From: Streptomyces davaonensis JCM 4913
GTDB lineage: Bacteria > Actinomycetota > Actinomycetes > Streptomycetales > Streptomycetaceae
Direction: 5' to 3'
Assembly (NCBI RefSeq): GCF_000349325.1
Contig: NC_020504.1
Span: forward strand, 8,660,326 to 8,724,325
Length of the DNA: 64,000 bases
Below, piece after piece: positions 16,492 through 25,802 of this stretch. Under the pieces are notes generated by a model. That model was not told where the DNA came from. It ran no database searches and worked only from the letters and a program-made list of their open reading frames with translations. The position numbers and the translations under genes were made by a program. Position 1 is the first letter of the stretch; each line of letters starts with the position of its first letter.

Positions 16492-17684
16492 CCCGAGGTC
16501 GGCGCGGCGTCGTGGACTGCGGTGATCATGGCCAGGGCGGTGCCCGCGTCGCCTTGCAGGAGTCCGGGGCCGGTGCCCGGACGGGCTTGCCGGATCAGCT
16601 GGGCGGCCACGTCGGGCAGAGCAGCGCGCAAGGCCGGGGTGACGGCGTCGTGGGCCGCGCGGAAGGCGGTCTGGTAGGTGCCTGCCCAGCCGTGACACAG
16701 ACCCGCATCGGTGACCTTGGCGAGCTGGTCGGGGTCGGTGAGGCAGCGGACCATGGCGTCCTCGTACAAGCGCTGGCGTGCCCTATCGCGGCGGGCGAGG
16801 GCGGCGAGCTGTCCGGCACGGGCGATGCCGGGGGTGCCGTAGCACCAGCTGGGCCGGGCCGGGCCGTGTTGGGCGGGCTGGCGGGCGCGGAGTTCGCCTA
16901 GGTGGAGGTGCTCGGGCCACCAGGGGCCGGAGGGCCCGTCCTGCCGCCAGGTGTCGAGCCAGTGGAGGATGGTGTCGATGGCGTCTTCGTGGCCGTCGAC
17001 GCTCACGCCTGCGCGCAGGGCGCGGGCCAGGAGGAGTAGCGGGCCGGTGATGCCGTGGGCTGCACCGAAGTTGGCGTGGCCGCCAGCGACAACGGAAGGC
17101 GTGAGGTCGGGTTGGTGAGCGACCCACCAGCCGGGGAGCACGCCGTGCTCGCCGTGCCGGACGGGAACGGTCAGCCGCACAAGGTACTCCAGGACTCGCT
17201 GCGTTGCTGAGCCGGAGGGGGACCGGCGCAGCAGGTACGCGCCGATCCCCGTCAGGCCGTAGAAGATGTCGTACTCGTGGAAGCTGGCAGGACGGCCGCT
17301 GCTAATGCGTGTCTGAGCCGCGTCGGCTCTGCGGTGCGCGAGTTCGGCCACGTGCCGGTCTATGGCGGACAGCGCGTCCTGGTAGCGGGGTGCGTCGGCG
17401 GTGGCGCAGTCGAGCATGAAGGCGACGGCGGGTGCCCCCAGGTACAGGCCACTGGTGTCGCAGGCGCTGATGGTGGTGGCGACGGCAGTCTTGATCCACT
17501 GGTGGGCCTGCGGCCATGTGCCGTGTCGGGTTCGGGCGCGCTCGATGTGCAGGAGCGCGGTTCCGGCGGCACCGGCGGCCAGGTCCTGCGCCTCCCACGG
17601 CTGTTCCGCGTGCGGCGGATTGGGGAGGGCGAGGTGGCGGGCGAAGGCGTCCGCCAGCAAGGCCGGGCTGGTCGTGATGGTCAT
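16464..17684 (-). CDS. lanC: Lanthionine synthetase C-like cyclase
   Basis: The ATG at 17684 overlaps the lanB stop (ATGA) and gives 406 residues, the normal LanC length. Zinc ligands are visible: Cys281 in SWCYGTPG and Cys330-His331 in LCHGWAG. GHANFGAAHGITG and FYGLTGIGAYLL are the glycine-rich helical-barrel turns of the LanC fold. The enzyme adds Cys thiols to dehydrated Ser/Thr to form lanthionine rings. It acts on the FxLD precursor encoded at 20819-21025. The symbol is generic. Confidence 0.95.
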   Translation of the reverse strand: MTITTSPALLADAFARHLALPNPPHAEQPWEAQDLAAGAAGTALLHIERARTRHGTWPQAHQWIKTAVATTISACDTSGLYLGAPAVAFMLDCATADAPRYQDALSAIDRHVAELAHRRADAAQTRISSGRPASFHEYDIFYGLTGIGAYLLRRSPSGSATQRVLEYLVRLTVPVRHGEHGVLPGWWVAHQPDLTPSVVAGGHANFGAAHGITGPLLLLARALRAGVSVDGHEDAIDTILHWLDTWRQDGPSGPWWPEHLHLGELRARQPAQHGPARPSWCYGTPGIARAGQLAALARRDRARQRLYEDAMVRCLTDPDQLAKVTDAGLCHGWAGTYQTAFRAAHDAVTPALRAALPDVAAQLIRQARPGTGPGLLQGDAGTALAMITAVHDAAPTSGWDTCLLID

Positions 17685-20600
17685 GACTGCCGCTCCCGGT
17701 GTCGCAGGGCGCAGGTCCGAGCGAGGCGGCCGGTGGCGCGCTCGTGATCGGGGTCGACGGGCAGGGCCCGGACGTAGTGCTGGTGCAGCAGCGACCGCAG
17801 GGCACTGTCGGGGTCGCGCTGAGGGCCCAGCTGCTGGCGGTAGGCGGTCAGAGCGGCAGCGCGCTGTTGCCATGCGGCGACGACATCCGTGCCGCCTGGC
17901 AGGTTCAGGACAGTGCCGTGGTCGGGCTCGGCCAGGGCCAGGGCGAGCACGATGCGGTCCCGGGAAAGGGGGCCGCCTTCCCGGGGCAGGGTGTGGGTCA
18001 GCCAGTCGGCAGCCCGGTCCGCGTCTCCGAAGAACTGCATCGTCAGGTCGAACATGCTCGCCGCGGTCAGGGCCTGCCCGGTGGCGGCGTCCTCCCCGGC
18101 GGCACGGATCTGTGCCACGCCGGCGGCCGAGTCCGCGGCGAACACCCTGTGCGCGGCGTCCAGAGCGGGGCCGTCTCCGTACGGGCCGGTCTGCGGCAGG
18201 TGGGTGGCCAACTCCACGCGAGAGGCGAGGCGTTGGCTGGCGAGGCTGTCTGCCCAGGTGGTCACCAGTTGGGCGGCCGGTCCGAACGTGTCGGGGCCGG
18301 GCAGGATCAGGTACAGGGCCAGGTACTGGTCGGAGTTCGGGTGGGCCGTGCCGCGGTGGCGCCGGAACCACCAGGACGGCGCCTTGGCGAACTGGCCGAG
18401 CAGATCAGGAAGGTGGCTGGTCAGGATCTCGTCGTACCGCTGGGGGTGCGCGAACAGTCGGGCATATAGAACGGTGGACTGGCTGGGCGCCCCAGGGGCG
18501 GCGGCAGAGGCATCTGGCAGGCGGGGCGGGTCGGCGGGGGTTGAGTTCGCCAGGGGGATCAGGAGCTGGTGGGGGCGGCCGATCCATGCCCAGTCCTGCG
18601 CAGTGGTGCTTTCGCGCAGTTCGACAACGCGGTTGCGGTCCACGCTGGCGCGCAGCAGCGCCCGGTGGATGTGCTGGTCGAGGTCGAGGGGCAGCTGCTG
18701 GCCGTCCTCGACCAGAGCAAGGTGATCGGGGACGCAGAGCCGTTCGCGCCATCGGGCCAGGGCCTTGTCCCAGTCGGCCATGGGGGCGGCCCGGCCGGGC
18801 AGTTCCTCGGCGGACAGCAGCCAACGGGCAGGCGCGAGGATCGTCCGCTTGTACCGCACGCGTGGCAGGTAGGGCAGGGTTGCGGCGACGCCGAAGGTGA
18901 ACTGCCGGTAGGCGGCGCTGCGGGCGGTGGTGATCTCCGTCAGGAACCGGGCGAGCGGCGGTGTGTGGACGGACGCTTCCAGCGCGTGGGTGACGCGCGG
19001 CTCGATGTGCTGCCCCGTTGAGCTGCGTACCAGATAGAACCGGCGGGTATCGGCAGTGACGGCGAGGTCGTCGAGCGGGATCACGCCGGGGCCGGGCTCG
19101 TGGTGCTGGCCAAGTGGGATGGTGAAGGGCAGGACCTGCATGGTGCGGGCGATGTTCTCGTTGCGGCGCCGCCGGGGGGTGAACGACAGCTGTGCTGCGA
19201 CGGCGCCGGGGCCGGCGGTCGCGTAAGAGTCGGTGAGCGCGGTCTGCGCGGACGGCGGGAGCAGGTGCGCGAACCGGCCGAACATGCTGCTGCCGGGGCG
19301 GGGGGCTCCGGTGACCAGCAGCCGGTAGTCGCCGCACTGCACGGCATCCAGAGTGGGTGCGTGGATCTCCACGGCGATCTCAGCACGGGGCAGGGGCAGC
19401 AGCGGTTCGGCGTAGTCGGCGGTCAGGTTGGCGATCGTCGCCCGGGTGAGGACCAGCTCACGGCTCCCATCGAGCATCGCCCCTTGGAGCAGGCGCAGGA
19501 TCTTCTCGTCCCGATCGGTCACTTGATAGGGCGGGCGGGCGCGCTCGGAGCCCAGGAAGCCCGCGGGCAGGCCGAGGCCGCTGTCCGCGACCAAATCCAG
19601 TACGGGCACGAGGGCCTCGTTGCCGTACCGGTCGAGGAACCGCTGGTGGTAGTCGCGCCATTGCGGATACCCGTACGGATGGGGCGACAGCTGGTGCATG
19701 ACCTGGGCGGCTTCGGCGGCTTCAGCCAGGAGGGCCTCGGGGATGTAGGCGGTGCAGGCCAGTGCGGCGTCCACTTGGAGGGGGACGCGGCCGGTGGAAC
19801 TCACGCGCTGCATGCTCTGCGTCAGCTTGTCGCTGGGCGTCCAGGGCGTGGCCGTGCCGGGCTGGTTCACGTCAGCCCGGATTGAGGCGAGTTGGGAGGT
19901 CGATTCGGCGAGGTCTGGGATGCTGGAGGCATCAGCCTTCTCCAGCTCGTCGCATAGGTGTGCGAGGGTGTCGACCGAGGTCATCGGGGGCCACAGACTG
20001 CTGATCAGAATGTTCTTGCTCAACAGGTCGAAGATTAGGCCGGTGAGCTGTTCTGGGCGCGCCGTAGGGAACTGGCGGGCCAACTGATGCACAAGCCTGT
20101 CATAAGGAATGGGGGCGCGGGCCACCTCCAGCACGGTAGCCACGGGCCGGGTCAGGCGGACTGACAGCTCGATCGGGGCGTAGCCGGAGGTGTGCGCGTC
20201 GGTCGGCATGCCCTCCACCACATGCCTGTTGCCACGGGAGCGGCCGGTGTTGTTGGCCATGACCGTCAGCCGGGCCAGCAGAGCCGGGTGGCTCTCCAGG
20301 CGGGTTATGACGTCCGTCAGCCAGTCGGAATCAGGCCGCAGAACAGTCCGGTACCCCTCACCCCACAGAATGTGGGCGGCTTGAGCGGGCTCAGCAGGGG
20401 CGACACCGGCGAATACCCCGAACGGGGTGGGCCGGTGGTTCCACCGCAGGAGGTACGCGGCAACAGACCGGACGGCCCGCCTGATGCGGCGGCCGTCGGT
20501 GACGGTGCCGTTCAGGATCTCGGTGACGCGCTGACACAGGGCGGGGCTGGCTGCGGACAGCGCTGTCGGCATCGGGGCGTGCCATACCTCCTCCAGCCAC

Positions 20601-20731
20601 TGCCGACCGCGGATCGCGGTGTCCTCGCCGTGCAGGTCAATGTCCGGTACGGGGATCGGCCGGGAAGCGGTGGAGGCGCGCAGCAGCATGCCGGGCTGCC
20701 ACTGATACGTGAGGGGTAATCCGTGGGCCAC
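17681..20731 (-). CDS. lanB: Full-length LanB lanthipeptide dehydratase
   Basis: The 1016-residue protein starts at GTG 20731 with AGGAAGGGA upstream. The N-terminal ~700 residues form the glutamylation domain of class I LanB: 'YLLRWNHRPTPFGVFAGVA' near residue 90-110, 'YGYPQWRDYHQRFLDRYG', 'FPRVRYKRTILAPARWLL'-like order late on. Residues about 760-1000 (VLYARLFAHPQRYDEIL, WWFRRHRGTAHPNSDQYLALYL, 'DTYGPYGD'-type segment) are the SpaB_C elimination domain. It uses glutamyl-tRNA to activate Ser/Thr and eliminates glutamate. It is separated from the precursor gene by an 87-base gap containing a strong hairpin. Confidence 0.95.
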   Translation of the reverse strand: MAHGLPLTYQWQPGMLLRASTASRPIPVPDIDLHGEDTAIRGRQWLEEVWHAPMPTALSAASPALCQRVTEILNGTVTDGRRIRRAVRSVAAYLLRWNHRPTPFGVFAGVAPAEPAQAAHILWGEGYRTVLRPDSDWLTDVITRLESHPALLARLTVMANNTGRSRGNRHVVEGMPTDAHTSGYAPIELSVRLTRPVATVLEVARAPIPYDRLVHQLARQFPTARPEQLTGLIFDLLSKNILISSLWPPMTSVDTLAHLCDELEKADASSIPDLAESTSQLASIRADVNQPGTATPWTPSDKLTQSMQRVSSTGRVPLQVDAALACTAYIPEALLAEAAEAAQVMHQLSPHPYGYPQWRDYHQRFLDRYGNEALVPVLDLVADSGLGLPAGFLGSERARPPYQVTDRDEKILRLLQGAMLDGSRELVLTRATIANLTADYAEPLLPLPRAEIAVEIHAPTLDAVQCGDYRLLVTGAPRPGSSMFGRFAHLLPPSAQTALTDSYATAGPGAVAAQLSFTPRRRRNENIARTMQVLPFTIPLGQHHEPGPGVIPLDDLAVTADTRRFYLVRSSTGQHIEPRVTHALEASVHTPPLARFLTEITTARSAAYRQFTFGVAATLPYLPRVRYKRTILAPARWLLSAEELPGRAAPMADWDKALARWRERLCVPDHLALVEDGQQLPLDLDQHIHRALLRASVDRNRVVELRESTTAQDWAWIGRPHQLLIPLANSTPADPPRLPDASAAAPGAPSQSTVLYARLFAHPQRYDEILTSHLPDLLGQFAKAPSWWFRRHRGTAHPNSDQYLALYLILPGPDTFGPAAQLVTTWADSLASQRLASRVELATHLPQTGPYGDGPALDAAHRVFAADSAAGVAQIRAAGEDAATGQALTAASMFDLTMQFFGDADRAADWLTHTLPREGGPLSRDRIVLALALAEPDHGTVLNLPGGTDVVAAWQQRAAALTAYRQQLGPQRDPDSALRSLLHQHYVRALPVDPDHERATGRLARTCALRHRERQS

Positions 20732-20770
20732 CGGTGTCCCTTCCTGTTGTGGGGTGCTCGGACGGGTGGT

Positions 20771-20806
20771 GCCGGGGCGGCAGCGGTGATCGGCTGCCGC
20801 CCCGGC
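20771..20806 (-). promoter_or_regulatory. Strong hairpin between precursor gene and lanB
   Basis: GCCGGGGCGGCAG (20771-20783) and CTGCCGCCCCGGC (20794-20806) form a perfect 13-bp stem with a 10-base loop. It lies 13 bases after the precursor stop and 40 bases before the lanB start. No T-run follows, so it probably acts as a partial terminator or 3'-end protector, giving more precursor mRNA than enzyme mRNA, as in other lanthipeptide operons. Confidence 0.75.
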
Positions 20807-20818
20807 GGACGCCGCGTG

Positions 20819-21025
20819 TCAGGCGGCGTCCTCGATGGAGGACTGGCAGGCGCTGGCCCCGTTCTCGCAGGTGTTGCCGCAGCCGTCGCTGGTGGGGCAC
20901 ATGAAGACGGTGAGGGGGCTCTCGGAGATGACGACCTTGATGTCCAGCTCGAAGTCGTCGTCGGCGAGGCCGTCGACCGGCAGGGCGGCCGAGGCGGTGG
21001 GGTGGTTGAGTACGGCAGCGGTCAT
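20819..21025 (-). CDS. FxLD-family lanthipeptide precursor
   Basis: From ATG 21025 (GAGAG upstream; a GTG at 21034 is an alternative) the peptide is 68 residues. The leader contains DDFELDIKVV, with the FELD motif at residues 25-28, the hallmark of the FxLD family. The C-terminal part contains SESPLTVFMCPTSDGCG and NTCENGASACQSS, giving four cysteines (43, 49, 53, 60) and several Ser/Thr for dehydration. Asp47 and Glu54 lie within the core; Asp47 is the natural candidate for PIMT-type methylation. It is flanked by an FxLD methyltransferase gene upstream and lanB downstream. The leader cleavage site cannot be read. Confidence 0.92.
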   Translation of the reverse strand: MTAAVLNHPTASAALPVDGLADDDFELDIKVVISESPLTVFMCPTSDGCGNTCENGASACQSSIEDAA

Positions 21026-21084
21026 GGCGATCACTCTCTTTGTCCGATGGGATGGTGCAGGACGGCCTGGCCAGGCGCCGCGGT

Positions 21085-22308
21085 TCAGACGGCCGGCCAG
21101 GAGATTGAAATCCGGCTGTGCTTCTTGTCGATGATCCGGTCGCCGGTGATGCGGTCATCGGGCGTGCCCGCCGGGTAGACGGCGATGCGCGGGCCGTCAG
21201 CGCCGCGGACCTTGTCGCCCCAGGTGCGGAAGATGTCGGCGATTCGCTCAGCGAACGCGGCCGCGTCGGGCCCGAAGGCGTGGACGCCGTACTCTGCGGT
21301 CTTCTTCTCGGTGTCGCGGCGCACGACGGTGTAGGCGAAGTGCGGCCCATCGATGGCGACCATGGACCAGCTGCTGCCCGTGGGGCCGATCTTGCCGGTG
21401 GACGACTCGGCGTTGGTGGACATGAAGCAGAACGTCGGGACCTGCGAGGACAGGTACATCTGGAGGGTGCCGATGGGCTCCTGGCTGGCGACAGTCACCC
21501 CGGTCCACGTCTCGGCGCGGGCGCGGTTCAGGACGCCGTCCAGCAGAGAAGGGTTGGCAGGCAAGCCCTCGTCGAAGCGCAGCGTGACGTCCTTCTCCCC
21601 GGGGAGCTGCATGACCTGCTGGGCGTGGGAGCCGGCGCCTTGCACCGCCACGAAACCGCACACGTGGGCGCTGGTAGCGACGAGGTGGTCAGCCTGCCGG
21701 ATGAACCCGTACGTGCGGGTCAGGCCGTTGATGCGCAGCGGCACGACGAGCCGGCCGTCGTCCTTGAGCTGGTCGATCCAGGCGGGTGGGATGTCCCAGG
21801 CACCGACCGTCACCACGATCGCGTCGTAGGGGGCGTGTTGGGGAAGGCCGTTCTCGGCGTCGGCGACGACGACGTTGACGTTGGTGTAGCCGGCCTCGCT
21901 GAGGAACCGCCTGGCTCGGTCGGCGGGCGCGGGGTCGATGTCGACTGTGGTGACCTGGCCAGTGGGCCCGACCAGCTCCGCGAGGTACGCGGCGTTCGGC
22001 CCGTTGGTACCGATCTCCAGCACGTTGTTGCCCGGGCGGATGCCGGCCTGCTCCAGCTGCATCGCCTGGATCTGCGGAGCGGACACCGAGCTGGTGTGAT
22101 TGCCGTGCTTGTCCTCCTGCGTGATCACGGCGTTGTACGTGCTGTATGCGTCGCTGAGCGGCGCCTCGGGCACGGCCAGGTGCCGGGGCACCTTGCGCAT
22201 GGCGGCCTCGACGGCGGGCGACACGATCGTGCCATCCTTCTTGAGCTGGTCGACGGCCTTGTTGCGGAGCTGGGTGGCCTCGTCGGGGTCCACGGTCACA
22301 TGGGTCAT
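21085..22308 (-). CDS. PIMT-like methyltransferase, FxLD system (adjacent to precursor)
   Basis: The 407-residue protein resembles protein L-isoaspartate O-methyltransferase in its N-terminal half. 'VPRHLAVPEAPLSDAY', 'HTSSVSAPQIQAMQLEQAGI' and the SAM motif EIGTNGPNAAY (about residues 98-108) can be seen. The motif departs from the usual GTGTGYNA (an Asn and Pro replace Gly-Thr-Gly), yet keeps the Asn-Ala pair. The C-terminal ~200 residues are the extension of the lanthipeptide-associated family. It lies 59 bases upstream of the precursor and probably methylates a core Asp. Homologous enzymes in other class I clusters yield isoaspartate via succinimide (established for OlvSA-type enzymes). 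Confidence 0.92.
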   Translation of the reverse strand: MTHVTVDPDEATQLRNKAVDQLKKDGTIVSPAVEAAMRKVPRHLAVPEAPLSDAYSTYNAVITQEDKHGNHTSSVSAPQIQAMQLEQAGIRPGNNVLEIGTNGPNAAYLAELVGPTGQVTTVDIDPAPADRARRFLSEAGYTNVNVVVADAENGLPQHAPYDAIVVTVGAWDIPPAWIDQLKDDGRLVVPLRINGLTRTYGFIRQADHLVATSAHVCGFVAVQGAGSHAQQVMQLPGEKDVTLRFDEGLPANPSLLDGVLNRARAETWTGVTVASQEPIGTLQMYLSSQVPTFCFMSTNAESSTGKIGPTGSSWSMVAIDGPHFAYTVVRRDTEKKTAEYGVHAFGPDAAAFAERIADIFRTWGDKVRGADGPRIAVYPAGTPDDRITGDRIIDKKHSRISISWPAV

Positions 22309-22389
22309 TGAGGGAGTTCCTTACGTGGTGTCGTGCACAACTGCGCGGGCAGTCGGACCTGGCGCGGTTCGCCGGCGGATGCCGGGCGG

Positions 22390-23097
22390 TCAGGAGCGGT
22401 TGGCTCTGCGGCCCAAGGGCACCTCCTGGACGCGTTCGAACGTGTAGGTGTGGCGGTCGGGGTGCTGGGTTTCCATCACCAGCCACACGGACTCGACCCG
22501 CGCAGTCACCTGATGACGGGCACGGCGCAGGAGGGTGGAGGCCAGCGAGTCCGCGCGATTCATCTGAGCGGCGTCGTGGGTGTCGAGCTTCCCGTACGCG
22601 GCTGCACGCAGTGGGCCTCTTGCAAGCGCCGCTCTGGGCGGAAGGGGCGGCGTGATACGAGCACCAGCAGGTGGGCACCGGCCCGCCTGCCTGGAAGTCG
22701 GCCATGGCCAGGCCGTGCCAGAAGTCGCTGCCACCCTCGTACGTCCGCAGGCTACCGGGCACCGGCTCAACGTCGGGCGTCCACAGCAGGCCGACGTGGA
22801 AGCCGTGGGCACTCGCTTCCAGAGCCTGGCTGGCCAGAGCGGGGTCGCCTTCCTGCCGCGGCCCGGGATCGCCTCGCACATCAGACCGGTGTCCTGGGCG
22901 AGCCTGCGCAGCAGCTGCCGGGCTTCGGTCTTGGTGGGGCTGAGGAGTTCCTGAACGCCGAGGATGCCCGTGCGGTTCTGGAAGGCGGCGCGGATGATGC
23001 CGACGATCAGCTCGTAGCGGCGCTTCTCCTCGGGCGTGGTCGGTATCTGCAGGTTGAACAGGTGGTACGTGCCGAATCGGAACAGCGCCCGTGTCAC
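22390..23097 (-). pseudogene. Decayed endonuclease/exonuclease/phosphatase-like gene
   Basis: The N-terminal ~85 codons read well from the start at 23097 (FGTYHLFNLQ, GILGVQELLSPTKTEARQLL). This resembles the start of an endonuclease/exonuclease/phosphatase-fold protein, where 'VQE' supplies the catalytic Glu. Near 22870 the protein-like sequence moves to a second frame (HGFHVGLLWTPDVEPVP, TYEGGSDFWHGLAMADFQ). It then moves to a third near 22660 (RPFRPERRLQEAHCVQ) before the first frame resumes with QMNRADSLASTLLRRARHQ. At least two indels must have occurred. The open frame of 235 codons spanning it is therefore not the ancestral protein. Confidence 0.7.
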
Positions 23098-23121
23098 GGC
23101 GGACTCCCTCTTTCGTCGTGG

Positions 23122-24348
23122 TCAGTGCGCGGCCGAGGCGGACGGGTGGTCACGCACGGGGTAGCGGTGGACAGGGGGATGGTCGATGGGCAGGTCGGGG
23201 CGCCAGCAGCTCAGGACCTGGGCGGAGGGCACGAACAGCGGGCCGGGCAGGGCGTCCAGGCGGTGCCACTGCCACTCCGCGACTACGTCCGGCTCCCTGG
23301 CCGTCGGGGTGCCTTCGAAGCGGCGGATCAGGACGGCGGCGGTGAGCCGGTTGAGGCTGTGCCGTGCGTCCAGCAACAGGGCGAGTACTCGGACGTCCTC
23401 GGGGCGCGCGACGAGTCCGGTCTCCTCGGCGAGTTCACGGATGGCGGCCGTCTCGATCGACTCGCCCGCGGAGCCCACGGCATCCACCTTGCCGCCAGGC
23501 AACTCGAAAGTGCCCCGGCGGTGTTGTCCCATCAGCACGTGGCCGTTCGGGTTGGTGACGATGATGCCTACGCCCAGGGCTGCCTGGGCGAGGGGCGGGC
23601 GATGGCTGCGCTCCTGTGCCGCGACGCGGGGTGAGTCAGGGCGCTGATGGCGCCGGGCCTGGATGAGCTGGACCACCACCGGGTTGTTGGGGCCCGGGGC
23701 GTGCAGGAGGTCGATGGACTCCACGGCGAAGCCGTGCTCGGCCAGCAGCCGTTCCCAGACGTCGGGGGCGAGAACCCACATCTGCACCGGGATCGGGGCG
23801 GTCTTCGCCAGCAGCACCTCCCCGTGGCGGGCGGCGACCGTGGTGGTGGAGGGGCCCAGCCCTGTGAGGTCGGTGTGCAAGGCGGAGAAGACCAGTCGTC
23901 CGTGCGGCCGGATCCCGTCCCGCAGAGCGGGCAGCAGCCGGTACGGGTCGATGTAGGACAGGCCGTGCACGGAGTAGACGAGGTCGTAGGGCTCGGCGTC
24001 GCGCAGGTGCGCCGTAGCGTCACCGAGCAGGAACCGCACACCCGACAGTGAGGCGAACCGGCCCTGGGCACGCTGCTGCTGGGTGGCGGAGAAGTCGATG
24101 GCGTCGACGAAGGCCGCGTGGTCGCGGGCGAGATGAGCCGCGTGGATGCCGGTGCCGGAGCCGATGTCCAGCAGACGGTAACCGGCGACGTCGCCGAGGA
24201 CACCCGTGCCGGGACCAGTACGCCAAAAGCCCCAGTCGATCTCGGTGACTTCCGGGGGCTGATAGCCGCGGTCGAGCTGTCGGCGCCCGTACTCAAGCCA
24301 GGCATCCGCATTCATCGCTTCCGGCGTTGTGGCATCGGATGTGGTCAC
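23122..24348 (-). CDS. SAM methyltransferase-NUDIX hydrolase fusion
   Basis: The 408-residue protein has two domains. Residues about 50-230 form a class I SAM-dependent methyltransferase: motif I LLDIGSGTGIHAAHLA, then DAIDFS and a 'DLVYSVHGLSYIDPYRLLPALRDGI' segment. Residues about 255-400 form a NUDIX domain with box GGKVDAVGSAGESIETAAIREL-AEETG. It overlaps the upstream NUDIX-phosphotransferase gene (start 24348, stop of that gene 24345). Neither substrate is known. Gene order places it in the lanthipeptide operon, though it may belong to a nucleotide-modification module travelling with it. Confidence 0.9.
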   Translation of the reverse strand: MTTSDATTPEAMNADAWLEYGRRQLDRGYQPPEVTEIDWGFWRTGPGTGVLGDVAGYRLLDIGSGTGIHAAHLARDHAAFVDAIDFSATQQQRAQGRFASLSGVRFLLGDATAHLRDAEPYDLVYSVHGLSYIDPYRLLPALRDGIRPHGRLVFSALHTDLTGLGPSTTTVAARHGEVLLAKTAPIPVQMWVLAPDVWERLLAEHGFAVESIDLLHAPGPNNPVVVQLIQARRHQRPDSPRVAAQERSHRPPLAQAALGVGIIVTNPNGHVLMGQHRRGTFELPGGKVDAVGSAGESIETAAIRELAEETGLVARPEDVRVLALLLDARHSLNRLTAAVLIRRFEGTPTAREPDVVAEWQWHRLDALPGPLFVPSAQVLSCWRPDLPIDHPPVHRYPVRDHPSASAAH

Positions 24349-25802
24349 GCTGCCTCCTTCTGGAGTCGGTGCAGGGTGCGGTGGCCGCGTTCGACGAGTT
24401 CCGGGTCGCCGTGGGCGGCGCCGTACTGGATTCCGCTGAGCGCGTCGAGCGCGGACAGGCCCCGCATAGCCTGGGCTTCATCGGGCGACGGCTGGCGGCC
24501 GTAGCCGTCGAAGAAGGCTGCTTGCCGGGCAGGCGCGTTCGCCCAGGTGCCGGCGATCCGGATGAAATCACGGACGAGGGGGCCGACTTCGGACCGCTCA
24601 TAGTCGAAAAGGGCCAGCACCATGCTGTCGAGCAACATGTTGCGCAGTTGGACGTCGCCGTGAAGCGGGCCATGGGGGATGGGGGGCAGGGTGGTCAGGC
24701 GCTGGGCGAGATGGCGGATCAGCTCCTCCTCCCCGTCCTCAAGGAGCCCGTCGGCCGCGGCCAGGTGGCGTTCCAGTTTTGCCAGCCCGCCCACGGCCTG
24801 CGCCATCATGGGTGGCTCGCAGGAGTGGAAGAGGCGCAACAGCTGTCCGAGCTGGCGATAAACCGCCTCCCAGACCGGTTCGCTCAGTTCGGCGCCGTGC
24901 AGTAGCTGGCCCGGGCACGCGGTGACGAGGGCGGCGAGCTGGGCGGGGTCGGCGGCTACCAGTTTGGGCGCGTGGTCGGGACCGAGTACGGGGACCCAGT
25001 TGCGGTAGGCCCCCACCTCGCGTTGGTGGAACTTGCTGTTCTGGTGCACCTTGAGGAACCAGCTGCCGCCGCCGCGGTCGGTCAGCCTCCAGACGCGGGA
25101 GCTTTCTCGTGCCCAGGACGCGTCCGTGGCGCTGGCCAGCGGGCCGATGGCCTGCTCGGCGAAGTCGGCGAGCTGATCACCGAGCCCGGCACGCGCATTC
25201 GGCGCCCGGGCCGGCAGCGGACGCAGACGGACGGGTCTAGCCGGGTCGTAGGCGATGGGGTCGTCCGGCTCCTGGAGGTGCAGGGCCGCGGCATGGCCGT
25301 CGCGGTACGCCTCCAGGCCGGCCCGGCAGTAGGCGACCATGTCTTCGGGTGGCTCGTTGATCGGGAACCAGCCGAGTTCGGAACAGCGGTGCGGCTCGGC
25401 GATGCGCGGCACGCCGAACCACTGGGTGACCTCGAAGAACCAGCCGGTACGGTTCTCGCCCCCGGGCGAGCGGTGCTGCATCACCAGCGCGAACCGGACG
25501 TGCTCCGCGTGGATGATGATCCCGAGTTCCTCTTCGGTCTCCCGGATCAGCCCGGTGACCACGTCCTCGAAGTCGCCGTCGAGGTGCCCGGACGGCATGT
25601 GCAGCAGCCCCGAGGCGTAGGTGTCCCCGGCGCGCCGGCTCAGCAGCACCTCGTTGCCGCGGCGCAGGAGCAGATGAACATCGACCGGCTCGCGGTGCCG
25701 CCGCGCCGACAGTTCCTTTCCAGCTGACGCGTGCGCATGTAACGCGCCTGCTGGCGAGCCCGGTTCATGTCCTGGATGGTTCGGGGTATATGGCTCGTTC
25801 AT
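24345..25802 (-). CDS. NUDIX hydrolase-phosphotransferase fusion
   Basis: From ATG 25802, overlapping the previous stop (ATGA), the product is 485 residues. Residues about 35-180 are a NUDIX domain: MPSGHLDGDFEDVVTGLIRE followed by TEEELG fits the box, with a small variation in the first glycine. Residues about 215-480 form an aminoglycoside-phosphotransferase-like kinase: 'SWFLKVHQNSKFHQREVGAY' (ATP-binding Lys and Glu), 'HGPLHGDVQLRNMLLD' (catalytic Asp and Asn) and 'LALFDYERSEVGPLVRD' (metal Asp). The fusion implies hydrolysis and phosphorylation of related compounds. The substrate is unknown. Confidence 0.9.
   Translation of the reverse strand: MNEPYTPNHPGHEPGSPAGALHAHASAGKELSARRHREPVDVHLLLRRGNEVLLSRRAGDTYASGLLHMPSGHLDGDFEDVVTGLIRETEEELGIIIHAEHVRFALVMQHRSPGGENRTGWFFEVTQWFGVPRIAEPHRCSELGWFPINEPPEDMVAYCRAGLEAYRDGHAAALHLQEPDDPIAYDPARPVRLRPLPARAPNARAGLGDQLADFAEQAIGPLASATDASWARESSRVWRLTDRGGGSWFLKVHQNSKFHQREVGAYRNWVPVLGPDHAPKLVAADPAQLAALVTACPGQLLHGAELSEPVWEAVYRQLGQLLRLFHSCEPPMMAQAVGGLAKLERHLAAADGLLEDGEEELIRHLAQRLTTLPPIPHGPLHGDVQLRNMLLDSMVLALFDYERSEVGPLVRDFIRIAGTWANAPARQAAFFDGYGRQPSPDEAQAMRGLSALDALSGIQYGAAHGDPELVERGHRTLHRLQKEAA

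Noticed and set aside
21118..22311. 397-codon plus-strand frame opposite the FxLD methyltransferase
   Set aside because: It is the antisense shadow of a gene with a recognisable SAM-binding motif.
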